Origin: Maribellus comscasis
Lineage (GTDB): Bacteria; Bacteroidota; Bacteroidia; Bacteroidales; Prolixibacteraceae
DNA: 64,000 bases
Assembly: GCF_009762775.1 (NCBI RefSeq)
Contig: NZ_CP046401.1
Coordinates: 7,080,001 to 7,144,000 of the forward strand
Reading direction: 5' to 3'
Position numbers and translations under genes: made by a program. Below, in pieces: positions 34,811 to 43,547 of the stretch. Every line of letters starts with the position of its first letter. Position 1 is the stretch's first letter. Under the pieces are notes generated by a model. The model worked only from the letters and a program-made list of their open reading frames with translations. It was not told the DNA's origin and made no database searches.

Positions 34811-35951
34811 AGAGTTGTTTTATTTTGCCGGACGATGTTTATCTCTTAACGAAAATCCGGAATCGAGGCGCTACATTATTAACAAATGTACCGACGAACA
34901 CTTCGACTGGCAGGCATTTATACATCTCTGTAGTGACCAGTTAATACTTCCGGCACTGTGGGTAAAGTTTCGAAATCATAAAATAATCGAATATATACCT
35001 GAGGAAGTAAAAGATCATCTTTTTGAGATTTATAAATTAAACAGGCTACGAAATAAAAATATTATTCATCAAATTAAGGAAATAACAAGGGTACTAAATG
35101 AAAACGGAATTCAACCTTTGTTTTTAAAAGGTGCAGCGAATTTGCTCGATAACATATATACGGATATTGGAGAACGGATGTTGGCTGATATCGATTTTTT
35201 AATTCATGAAAAAGAATTTCTGGCAGCGGCAAGAATATTGGAAGAGGCAGGCTACTCGATTGTAGAAGAAACCACTGATTATTCAGAATATGAGGAAATT
35301 ACAGGATTAAAACATTACCCCAAGCTTCTGCACCCTGATTTTGATGCTGTCATTGAAATCCACCGCATACCGGTTGAAGAAAAATATTCAGACTGGTTTA
35401 ATTCCGGGATGATATTTAAAAGGAAAAAAAAGCCGGAAAGTACAGCCGGTTATTTTGTACCTTCTGACGACCACAAAATCATACATAATTTTATCCACAG
35501 TCAACTTTCCGACGAAGGTTATTTGTACGGGAACCTATCTCTCCGGGAAAACTATGATTTACTCCTGCTTTCAAAAAAATGTCCTGTTGCTACTGCTTTA
35601 TCAGAAATAAAAAAGAAAAAAACAGCCACTGCGTATTTCACAATGGCATTTTTAATTCTGGGGATAAACCAATCATTCTCCTCAAAAAGAGATATTGCAT
35701 TTTGCTTACTTTGGTGCAAACACACATTGAACCTAAAATCTGCAACATTTTACCACATTCTCAGAAGTGCCATTTTTATAGGCCAGAGAATATTTAAAGG
35801 TTATCTCGGCCGACCTGTCAGGGCAATATATAGTAAAAGTGAAAGAAAGGCTTTTACAAATCGTTTACGGAGTCCGCAATGGCTGCGAAATCATTTGTCA
35901 TTATACACCCATTTTTTTAAAATCGGAAAAAAAAATTCAAAGCTTAATTAA
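34800..35951 (+). CDS. Nucleotidyltransferase family protein (NTP_transf_5-like)
   Basis: A 383-residue protein. The core has PLFLKGAANL (106-115) and ERMLADIDFLI (125-135), the G-x-A...R-x-x-x-D-x-D pattern of the uncharacterised nucleotidyltransferase family that accompanies HPr-kinase-like and PqqD proteins in peptide-modification clusters. The two aspartates (130 and 132) would bind metal; the C-terminal half is helical. The ATG at 34800 overlaps the stop of the kinase-like gene. An earlier in-frame TTG at 34794 is less likely. It is convergent with the S46 peptidase gene, 40 bp away. Confidence 0.8.
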   Translation: MNHKELFYFAGRCLSLNENPESRRYIINKCTDEHFDWQAFIHLCSDQLILPALWVKFRNHKIIEYIPEEVKDHLFEIYKLNRLRNKNIIHQIKEITRVLNENGIQPLFLKGAANLLDNIYTDIGERMLADIDFLIHEKEFLAAARILEEAGYSIVEETTDYSEYEEITGLKHYPKLLHPDFDAVIEIHRIPVEEKYSDWFNSGMIFKRKKKPESTAGYFVPSDDHKIIHNFIHSQLSDEGYLYGNLSLRENYDLLLLSKKCPVATALSEIKKKKTATAYFTMAFLILGINQSFSSKRDIAFCLLWCKHTLNLKSATFYHILRSAIFIGQRIFKGYLGRPVRAIYSKSERKAFTNRLRSPQWLRNHLSLYTHFFKIGKKNSKLN

Positions 35952-35991
35952 TCCGCCCCGGAAAACACCGTCTACCAAACGGTTAATTTCT

Positions 35992-38139
35992 TCATTCTGC
36001 AATTTCCATTTCTTCAAGCAGATAACCTGCTCCGGCAAATTTTTCGATAATAAAAAGTGCATAACGAATGTCAAGTGTAATGTTGCGGCACATTTCCGGA
36101 TCGTACATAATATCACTCATGGTTCCCTCCCAACAACGGTCGAAATTTAAACCAATCAGCTCTCCATTTGCATTAACAACAGGGCTGCCTGAATTTCCGC
36201 CCGATGTATGATTTGAAGCTGTAAAACAAACGGGCACATCGCCATTTACTTCGTACTTACCAAAATCCTTTTCCCTAAATAACTCTTTCAGTTTCTCCGG
36301 AACATCATAGTCATATATTGCAGGATTGTCTTTTTCCATAATTCCGGAAAGTGTTGTGTAATATTTGTATCTAACACCATCGAAAGGTTCGTAACCTTCT
36401 ACTCTTCCATAGGTTATTCGCAAAGTCAGATTAGCATCCGGATACAATGGACTGCCACTTTGCATTTCCATAATACCGGCCAAATATATTTTCATACTCC
36501 TGTCAATGTTCTCATTCAGTGTATTAACAATAGGTTTTATTTTGACATTGTAATAAAAATTCAGCATTCTCACCATCGCTATCAAAGGGTCTTTGCGCAG
36601 TTTCAAAACCCGTTTTTCATTTCCATTGGTGAGTAACTCTGCCAGTGTTTCCTTTTCAGTAAGTTTTGATTTCCGGTATACCTTTTTAAGCAATTTTTCT
36701 TTGTCATTTTTATTCATCAATTCCTGAAAATCATAAGGCAGAAATTCCGGGTCCAGCTCATTTTTTAAAAGTGGGAGTAATTCAGTAAACAATTTTTCAT
36801 CAACAGCCTGGTTAAAATCTTTAAAAAAAGAATCGAGACTCTTCTCCATATTCAATTTTAAACTTTCAACACGTTCAGGTTGGTTACTTTCTATGTTATT
36901 AACAATAGCGTTTGCCATTGTTGCCAGTTTAAAAATCTCGGGACCGCGCAAGACAATTTCAGAATAATAATCGGACGCCTTTATAAACCGTTTATACTGA
37001 TCATAAAGCACCTCGAAATTGTTAAAAACAGGCTGATATATCGTTTGCCACGTTGAATTTTTCTCTGCCCAGTTTTTAAATTCTTCCTCAAACTCAAGTT
37101 TTTCATTTACAGCATCCAAACGTTGCAGTCCTTTTATTTCTCCCTGCCATTTTTTCCAGGCATTACCAATACTCTGATATTTGGCCGAATATTGAATTCG
37201 AATTTTAGGATCCTTCTGTATGGCGGCTCCTACAATTTGCAGTTTTATATCTCTTAACTTTATCCGATCGGGGTCCCGCTGATTCATAATAATATCAACT
37301 TCCTGATGTGGAATGTATTGCTGCGTACTCCCGGGGTTTCCAAAAACCATTGTAAAATCACCGGGCTGAATTCCTTTTATCGAAATCGGCAAAAACTTTT
37401 TAGGCTTGAAAGGAACATTATCCGGAGAGTATTCTGCTGGTTCGTTGTTTGCGTCGGCATAAATTCGGAACACAGAAAAATCGCCGGTATGCCTTGGCCA
37501 CATCCAGTTATCTGTGTCGCCACCAAACTTGCCAATAGCTGAAGGTGGTGCCCCTACCAAACGAACATCGGTGTAGGTTTTGTATACATACAAAAAATAT
37601 TGATTCCCGTAAAAAAGAGGTTTTATCTGCGTACGGTATTTATTCTCTTCAGAAGCATCACTTTCTATTCGCCCCGAATTTCGCCGAATAACTTCGGCTT
37701 TTTCCTCTTCTGAAAGGCCTTCTGTATTTTCTAATACTTCGTCAGTAACATCTTTCATATATTCCAGAAAACGAACAGTCAACCCTGGATTAGGCAGTTC
37801 TTCGCCTCTGTTCATCGCCCAAAAACCGTCAGTTAAAATATCGTTTTCCACCGAACTATGTGATTGAATTTGTCGGTAGCCACAGTGATAATTGGTAATT
37901 AACAAACCTTCCTCCGAGATTAATTCGCCGGTACAACCACCGCCAAAAATAACCACAGCGTCTTTCATGCTGGCATTGTTTACATCGTATATATCCTGTG
38001 CTGTGAGTTTAAATCCCATTTGTTGCATTTCTTCAATATTGTACTTTCCGAGCAACGTCGGAATCCACATTCCTTCCTTTGCTGAACCAACCAGAATGAC
38101 AAAAAGAAAAAAGAAAACGAAACCGATTAACTTCTTCAT
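35992..38139 (-). CDS. S46 family dipeptidyl peptidase, DPP11-like
   Basis: A 715-residue periplasmic/outer-membrane-associated serine exopeptidase with signal peptide (MKKLIGFVFFFLFVILVGSA). The triad regions are visible: ITNYHCGY (His85), GGDTDNWMWPRHTGDF (Asp region) and TSGGNSGSPVV (Ser). The following LNFDRCWEG has Arg at the S1 specificity position where DPP7 has Gly; in Porphyromonas DPP11 that Arg selects P1 Asp/Glu, so an acidic-residue dipeptidyl peptidase is inferred. Chymotrypsin-like plus helical-lid size is as usual. The start at 38139 is chosen because it opens the signal peptide; upstream in-frame residues do not. Confidence 0.9.
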   Translation of the reverse strand: MKKLIGFVFFFLFVILVGSAKEGMWIPTLLGKYNIEEMQQMGFKLTAQDIYDVNNASMKDAVVIFGGGCTGELISEEGLLITNYHCGYRQIQSHSSVENDILTDGFWAMNRGEELPNPGLTVRFLEYMKDVTDEVLENTEGLSEEEKAEVIRRNSGRIESDASEENKYRTQIKPLFYGNQYFLYVYKTYTDVRLVGAPPSAIGKFGGDTDNWMWPRHTGDFSVFRIYADANNEPAEYSPDNVPFKPKKFLPISIKGIQPGDFTMVFGNPGSTQQYIPHQEVDIIMNQRDPDRIKLRDIKLQIVGAAIQKDPKIRIQYSAKYQSIGNAWKKWQGEIKGLQRLDAVNEKLEFEEEFKNWAEKNSTWQTIYQPVFNNFEVLYDQYKRFIKASDYYSEIVLRGPEIFKLATMANAIVNNIESNQPERVESLKLNMEKSLDSFFKDFNQAVDEKLFTELLPLLKNELDPEFLPYDFQELMNKNDKEKLLKKVYRKSKLTEKETLAELLTNGNEKRVLKLRKDPLIAMVRMLNFYYNVKIKPIVNTLNENIDRSMKIYLAGIMEMQSGSPLYPDANLTLRITYGRVEGYEPFDGVRYKYYTTLSGIMEKDNPAIYDYDVPEKLKELFREKDFGKYEVNGDVPVCFTASNHTSGGNSGSPVVNANGELIGLNFDRCWEGTMSDIMYDPEMCRNITLDIRYALFIIEKFAGAGYLLEEMEIAE

Positions 38140-38216
38140 AAATAAGACTATTGATTTTAACGGTTTACAAATTGAAAAAAATTCAAAATAACAAACTATG
38201 ATTTTATACAAGATCC

Positions 38217-40442
38217 TTATTTTAAATAGGATGATGTCAGTTGATTAAACAATTCAACGCTTCCCCATTCCATATTTGGTTTCTGTCCCATTTCTAATTT
38301 AAGTTCTCCGCCATTTACAACCTCATTATGCGTAATCCACGGACCGTCCAGTGGCTTTCCGTTCAACCATGCTTTTTGAATATAAATGTGGTTCTCGGCA
38401 TAATTTTCCGTTACAACTTTGAAATCATTTCCATTATCGAGATGTATGGTTACTTTCTCAAAAACGGGGCTTCCAATAGTGTAAATGGGTAAGCCCGGAA
38501 CAACAGGGTAAAATCCCATAAAAGAAAACACAACAAATGCGGTCATTCCGCCACCATCTTCATCACCGGGAATACCGAAAATATTGTCGGGATACCATGC
38601 ATCCAGCAACATTCGAATTTTTTTCTGTGTTTTCCACGGAGAATCGGTAAAATTATAGAGGTATGGAATATGAAAACTAGGTTCATTGCCCATGGAAAAC
38701 TGACCTACAATTCCGGTAAAATCGGGAAACTTTGCCCAATTGGCATATTTACTTCTTCCCAGATCTTCCCGAAAAAGCTGATCGAGACGAGCTTCAAATA
38801 TTTCCTTTCCTCCCATTAAATTCATCAATCCGTCTACATCGTGTTGTACCTGCCACAAATAGGTCCAGCCATTGTTTTCATCGTAGTAATCTCTGCCGCC
38901 CATGCCACCTGCCCATTTGGGATCAATATCAATCCACTTTCCTGAAGCATCTTTGGGCATAAAAAATCCTTTTTCTTCCCAATACAGATTTTTGTAATTG
39001 TTGGCTTTTTCAGAGAAAAGTTTATAATCATCATCCTTCCCAAATTCTTTTGCCAGTTGGGCTAATGCCCAGTCGTCGTAACTATGCCCCAGGGTAACAG
39101 CAACCGCCTGTCGTTTTTCAAAGGAATGAACCATGGGCTCCGTTTCTTCTTCGCCCGGATGCAGCGCCGGATAATACCCGTGCTCCTGATAAAATGTATC
39201 CAGCGAACAGGCCGCTCCATTTCGCCAGGGTAACATGGTTCCTTCCAGGGCATTTTTTTTCATTCCTTCGTAAGCCTTTTCAAGGTCGAAATCCAGTACG
39301 TTTTTCCGGAAACCATCCAGAAAAGATACTGTTGAGTGAAAGCCATTCATGCAGGGATTCTCTCCCCACAACAAACAAAACTGAGGTAACCAGCCACTTT
39401 GTTCATACATTCTAAGGTACGAACTCATCATATCATTTTCAATATCCGGGTCGAGCAAAGCACGCAAAGGATGGTGTGCCAGATAAGTGTCCCAAATCCA
39501 GTCGTCGATATAAAAAGGCTGCTCGTCCTCATGTACTTTACCGTCGTAATTGCTGTAATATTTCCCGTCTTCGGTGATATTAACCATACGTTCGTATGTG
39601 CGGTAAAAAGCCGTATAAAAGGTTCTTTTTTGCGCTTCTGTTCCGCCTTCCACTTCTATCTGGCTTAAACTTTCCGCCCAGGCCAAACGAGCATTTTCTT
39701 TTAATTTGTCAAAATCCCAGGCTGCAATTTCATTCTGAAGATTCTTTTTTGCCTGCTCCAAACTGATGTAGGAGATCGCATATTTAAAATTTAAAGCTTG
39801 ACTGTTTTCCGAAAATGCAAGAACAAGCTGTTTGCCGTCTTCCAAAATTTCAGAGGAATTTATTGTAGCATCAAATTCTCCGTAAACAAAGGCATTCATT
39901 CCCTTAAAAGATTCCACTCCAGAAATGGTATTTTCACCTTCAACCTTGAACGTACCATTGTTGGCTATTGTATAATTTATCTTTGCTATTTCTGAATCCG
40001 GGAATTTTATTCTGAAAAAACCGGCCTTAGCTCCCGGCACAAACTCAAGTGTTGTGTTGTAATCCATCAACCAAACTGAATAATAATAAGGAGTTGCAGT
40101 TTCGTTTTGTTTTCCCCATTCTGAAACCGGATTTGCTGTTTCTCCGGTAAAGGGCATCAACCTGAAAAGTTGTCCGTTTCGGTGAGAAATCATTGACAAA
40201 GGAAATGAAGTAATCTGGTCATCCAAATAATCTTCCCGGTTTGGATACATACGAATGGGCTGGTTTGGCAACTGTACAGTTGGCCGGGTTGGCTGTAAAA
40301 TATGCCCTACTCCGCCAATATTTGGATCTACATATTTGACAGGATCAAAATGTTCTCCTGTTTGTTTGGTACACGAAAAAACAGAAAAAAAAATCATCAG
40401 AACAATTACGAATTGTCCTGACTTAACATTCATTTGGTTCAT
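38217..40442 (-). CDS. Glycoside hydrolase family 92 alpha-mannosidase, lipoprotein
   Basis: A 741-residue GH92 enzyme. The N-terminus (IFFSVFSCTKQ) is a lipoprotein signal with Cys about residue 24. The family opening KYVDPNIGG, then FYTAFYRTYERMVNI, DDWIWDTYLAHHPLRALLDP, and the C-terminal GNEPSFHIPYLYNFTDSPW... FGIPGDEDGGGMTAFVVFSFMGFYPV...YTIGSP are all present. GH92 enzymes are Ca-dependent exo-alpha-mannosidases acting on N-glycans or mannans. Lipidation suggests a periplasmic or surface location. The GH51 gene is 33 bp upstream on the same strand and the S46 peptidase 77 bp downstream, a likely glycoprotein-degrading unit. Confidence 0.93.
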   Translation of the reverse strand: MNQMNVKSGQFVIVLMIFFSVFSCTKQTGEHFDPVKYVDPNIGGVGHILQPTRPTVQLPNQPIRMYPNREDYLDDQITSFPLSMISHRNGQLFRLMPFTGETANPVSEWGKQNETATPYYYSVWLMDYNTTLEFVPGAKAGFFRIKFPDSEIAKINYTIANNGTFKVEGENTISGVESFKGMNAFVYGEFDATINSSEILEDGKQLVLAFSENSQALNFKYAISYISLEQAKKNLQNEIAAWDFDKLKENARLAWAESLSQIEVEGGTEAQKRTFYTAFYRTYERMVNITEDGKYYSNYDGKVHEDEQPFYIDDWIWDTYLAHHPLRALLDPDIENDMMSSYLRMYEQSGWLPQFCLLWGENPCMNGFHSTVSFLDGFRKNVLDFDLEKAYEGMKKNALEGTMLPWRNGAACSLDTFYQEHGYYPALHPGEEETEPMVHSFEKRQAVAVTLGHSYDDWALAQLAKEFGKDDDYKLFSEKANNYKNLYWEEKGFFMPKDASGKWIDIDPKWAGGMGGRDYYDENNGWTYLWQVQHDVDGLMNLMGGKEIFEARLDQLFREDLGRSKYANWAKFPDFTGIVGQFSMGNEPSFHIPYLYNFTDSPWKTQKKIRMLLDAWYPDNIFGIPGDEDGGGMTAFVVFSFMGFYPVVPGLPIYTIGSPVFEKVTIHLDNGNDFKVVTENYAENHIYIQKAWLNGKPLDGPWITHNEVVNGGELKLEMGQKPNMEWGSVELFNQLTSSYLK

Positions 40443-40475
40443 TGTATTTTAATTTATAAGCTTTTCAATTCAGGC

Positions 40476-42419
40476 CTATAAATCTAATACAAAAACATGA
40501 AATGATTCGGCTTCGATACTAATTTTCGGTGATTTTGAATCCAATACAACTTCCTTTTCAAGCGGTTTTACCAAAAACGGCTCGTCCAGTGTATTTTCAT
40601 CATCAAGGTTCGCTTTTAATGTAATCTGTTTTCCTTTTAAAACACCCGGAAGTTCTTTTAATTTGAAATCAAGTTCAACTTCCTTTTCCGATTTTCCCGT
40701 ATTTGAAATTTTTATAATGAGTTGGTCATTATCTTTATCAGTAACCACACTGGCATAAATTCCATTCTGACCAACTACATTTTCTCCATTCATTTTTACG
40801 TTTTGCACGGTTGTACCTTTGTATTTGCTATACAACTGCTGGACATAATAATTGGCTGACTTTACCGAACGCAGATTATCAAACCAAATCATGTCGGGTT
40901 TCCATTGCCAGGCATCAACATGTGCAAAAAGCGGAGCGTAAGTTGCCAAACGTACCACATCGGAATTTCTTTCAATTCCGGTTAAAAAGGAAGCTTCACA
41001 AAGCGCGGCGTAGAATGAATTTTTCTTTTCGGGCTGAACGTGGCAAGCATATTCCCCGGCAAAAACTTTTGGTCCTTTACGACTGTAATCATCATAGCGA
41101 TCTGCGTTTTGCAGAAACCAGTCAGGGTCTTTGTAGTAATGTTCATCCACCAAATCAACATCCAGCTTTTTCATTTGGCCCCATAAATAATCAAATTGTT
41201 CACCATCGGCAGAGGGCCCTGAAGAACCAATAATTTGGATTTCCGGGTATTTCTCGTCAAATGCCTTTTGAAAAGCTTCAAGATGCTTTGGAAAAACCTC
41301 GCCCCATTGTTCATTTCCAATTCCGATATATTTTAATCCGAAAGATTCCGGGTGTCCCATTTCTACTCTCACTTTTCCCCATTTTGATGTCACCGGGCCG
41401 TTAGCGAATTCCACTAAATCCAACGCATCCTGAATGTAAGGTTCCAGATCGTCAACCGGAACACATTCGTCGGTTATAAACTGGCACGCCATTCCGCAAC
41501 TCACCACCGGAAGTGCATCGGCACCAAAATCTTCGCAAAGCTGAAAATATTCAAAAAATCCCAAACCGTAAGACTGAAAATAATCGGGCGTAAAACGATG
41601 TTGAAATACATAATTCCAACGGTTTTCGTTCACCGGACGATTTTCCACTGCGCCAACCGAATTTTTCCACTGGTAACGGGTTTCCAGGTTATTACCTTCG
41701 ATAATACAACCACCCGGAAACCGAAATACTCCGGGTTTTAAATCGGCCAAAGCCTGCGCTAAATCCTTTCGCATACCATTTTCACGGTTCTTCCATGTTT
41801 CTGCCGGAAATAGTGAAACATGTTCAATATCCAGTTCTCCCTGCGAAATCAAATCAACTCGTAGTTTAGCGTGTGCGCATGTCTCCTCTGCTTGCAATTC
41901 CAGTTTGTATTTTTCCCAGTCTCCTGAATTTATTTCAATTTCGCCACTTGCAATAATTTCATTGGCTGCTGAAATAATCTCGATTTTCAATTTATTTTCA
42001 CCCTTATTCACATTTTTAGCGTATAAACTCAGGTTATATTTCTTGTTTTTTTCAACTCCAATTCCACGAAAACCTTCGTTTAACAATCCTGTTCCGGTAA
42101 GCAAACCGTCGTTCAATAAACGTGCATAATGCTGATTGCGGGGAAAAGGAGCTCCTTCGGTTTGCACAGACACTTTTCCATAAGTAAGCCAACCCATAAA
42201 GGGTGAATTTGGGAAATCGAACGAACGATTTTTAATCATTTCGGCGTACAAACCTCCGTCGGCAGCAAAATTTATGTCTTCGAAAAAAATGCCGTACATG
42301 TTTGGTGCAACTGTTATTTCAGGCTTTTGCTTTTCAACTGTAATTTTCACCAAAGTTTGTGCAGTTAATTGAGCAGTAATAAATAAAAAAGTCAGGATTA
42401 AATATGATTTAGTTCTCAT
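40476..42419 (-). CDS. Alpha-L-arabinofuranosidase, glycoside hydrolase family 51
   Basis: A 647-residue secreted GH51 enzyme with signal peptide (MRTKSYLILTFLFITAQLTAQ). Features: MYGIFFEDINFAADGGLYAEMIKNRSF, a carbohydrate-binding-like insert (about 70-200), then FRFPGGCIIEGNNLETRYQWKNSVG, the acid/base IGIGNEQWGE, and the nucleophile VFAGEYACH, with a C-terminal beta domain (VKNGENVVG... ESFHVFVLDL). It releases terminal arabinofuranose from arabinan or arabinoxylan side chains. ATG at 42419 precedes the signal peptide. A TACATTTG -7-like element lies on the minus strand at 42466-42459. Confidence 0.92.
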   Translation of the reverse strand: MRTKSYLILTFLFITAQLTAQTLVKITVEKQKPEITVAPNMYGIFFEDINFAADGGLYAEMIKNRSFDFPNSPFMGWLTYGKVSVQTEGAPFPRNQHYARLLNDGLLTGTGLLNEGFRGIGVEKNKKYNLSLYAKNVNKGENKLKIEIISAANEIIASGEIEINSGDWEKYKLELQAEETCAHAKLRVDLISQGELDIEHVSLFPAETWKNRENGMRKDLAQALADLKPGVFRFPGGCIIEGNNLETRYQWKNSVGAVENRPVNENRWNYVFQHRFTPDYFQSYGLGFFEYFQLCEDFGADALPVVSCGMACQFITDECVPVDDLEPYIQDALDLVEFANGPVTSKWGKVRVEMGHPESFGLKYIGIGNEQWGEVFPKHLEAFQKAFDEKYPEIQIIGSSGPSADGEQFDYLWGQMKKLDVDLVDEHYYKDPDWFLQNADRYDDYSRKGPKVFAGEYACHVQPEKKNSFYAALCEASFLTGIERNSDVVRLATYAPLFAHVDAWQWKPDMIWFDNLRSVKSANYYVQQLYSKYKGTTVQNVKMNGENVVGQNGIYASVVTDKDNDQLIIKISNTGKSEKEVELDFKLKELPGVLKGKQITLKANLDDENTLDEPFLVKPLEKEVVLDSKSPKISIEAESFHVFVLDL

Positions 42420-42754
42420 AATGAATAATTTATTTTCCAATTTTAAGTCAGTTAAGTTCAAATGTATTTTCAAAAATATCGGATTATTTTCATTTTCAAA
42501 ATGTTTTAATGTGAAAAATACACTTTATATAAAACGGTATTTATAGTTTCCCTGTATTTGTGCGTTATTCGCGCCTGTCATCAAACATTTGTGAACCAGA
42601 CCCCGGCATAAATTGATTTGTAAGTACCAAAAAATTTTCTGTTAAAATTCACAGGGATACAAAAAAAGCGAAAAGAGTCAACACTCTTTTCGCTAAATCT
42701 CAATCAATCAATTAAGTAATTTAAAGCAATCTTCAAATCACTATCTTAAATTTC
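42420..42754. other. Intergenic region upstream of GH51 (335 bp)
   Basis: Contains a minus-strand TACATTTG (42466-42459) suitable as the -7 element of the GH51-GH92 unit and, at its far end, the terminator of the DUF4251 gene (42667-42694). No other coding or structural feature was seen. Confidence 0.5.
42667..42694 (-). terminator. Rho-independent terminator of the DUF4251 gene
   Basis: AGCGAAAAGAGT (42667-42678) pairs perfectly with ACTCTTTTCGCT (42683-42694), a 12-bp stem and CAAC loop. On the minus strand it is followed by a run of Ts. It lies 60 bp after the stop at 42755. Confidence 0.88.
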
Positions 42755-43297
42755 TTATAAGGATCTTCCCTCATATACTCTGGAATTTTCAACAGTAACC
42801 AGGTCTCCGTCGAAAGTTAGTTGCCCGGAACGCAATCCGGTCAATCTTGCCAGAGTTCCTCCTGAAGGGCCGATTGTCATATTAACGTCATAAATACCAA
42901 TTGGCGTCATAACGTTCATACTCAGATAAAAAGCATTTCTCTTTTTATCTTCTTTTAAAACCCATTTGGTAATTTTGCCTTTTGCTGTTACACCACCAAC
43001 TCCGTTTGGTCCGTAGCCCCAGGGCGAACCAATTTGTATAATAGCTATTGAAGAATCCACTTTAACAAAATTCAAATTTGAACTTACAGGATAACTCACG
43101 CCACGTCTACTTCTCAGAAAATCCGATTCCAAAACAAAGTTTTTATTTTCAAGTAATTTTTTTGTCTTTTTGTACTGCTGCTCTGTTTTGGCTTTACGCT
43201 TTTCTTTTTTTGTCATTGTTGGCGCATCAGTTTCAACCTGAGCAAAAACCAAATTTGAAAAAACCGCTAAAAAAACTATCAAAACATACTTTTTCAT
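42755..43297 (-). CDS. DUF4251 domain exported protein
   Basis: A 180-residue protein with signal peptide (MKKYVLIVFLAVFSNLVFAQ), a highly charged Lys-rich helix (about 27-50, TKKEKRKAKTEQQYKKTKKLL) and a DUF4251 beta domain (FVLESDFLRSRRG, LNFVKVDSSIAIIQIGS, GVGGVTAKGKITKWVLKEDKKRNAFYLSM, SGGTLARLTGLRSGQLTFDG). The family is widespread in Bacteroidota; function unknown, periplasmic location expected. It appears monocistronic, with a terminator at 42667-42694. Confidence 0.85.
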   Translation of the reverse strand: MKKYVLIVFLAVFSNLVFAQVETDAPTMTKKEKRKAKTEQQYKKTKKLLENKNFVLESDFLRSRRGVSYPVSSNLNFVKVDSSIAIIQIGSPWGYGPNGVGGVTAKGKITKWVLKEDKKRNAFYLSMNVMTPIGIYDVNMTIGPSGGTLARLTGLRSGQLTFDGDLVTVENSRVYEGRSL

Positions 43298-43500
43298 CTT
43301 TTAATCTCCTTTCTAAAAAGAAGATAACAAGCACTGTTCCATTTTTCATCTCAAACAAACATTTTAAAACACATTAGCACGATTTAACAGATTTTAAATA
43401 TTCTACTTAACAAAATGGCAAACAGATGCTTACCCATAAGCATTTGATGGATATTTGAAAAAAACGAAAAAATAAAGAAAATCCTTAAAGCTGACTAACC

Positions 43501-43517
43501 CCGAGGCAAAGCCTCGG
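43501..43517. repeat. GC-rich short hairpin downstream of the permease
   Basis: CCGAGGC (43501-43507) and GCCTCGG (43511-43517) form a perfect 7-bp stem with an AAA loop, 31 bp past the permease stop. There is no T-tract on either strand. It may be a transcript-end stabiliser or a dispersed palindromic element. Confidence 0.4.
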
Positions 43518-43547
43518 AGAATTATTTGATTAAAAACTGATGAAAAA

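Noticed and set aside
36001..36150. Plus-strand frame continuing past the nucleotidyltransferase gene
   Set aside because: It lies antisense to the C-terminal coding region of the S46 peptidase and has no features of its own.
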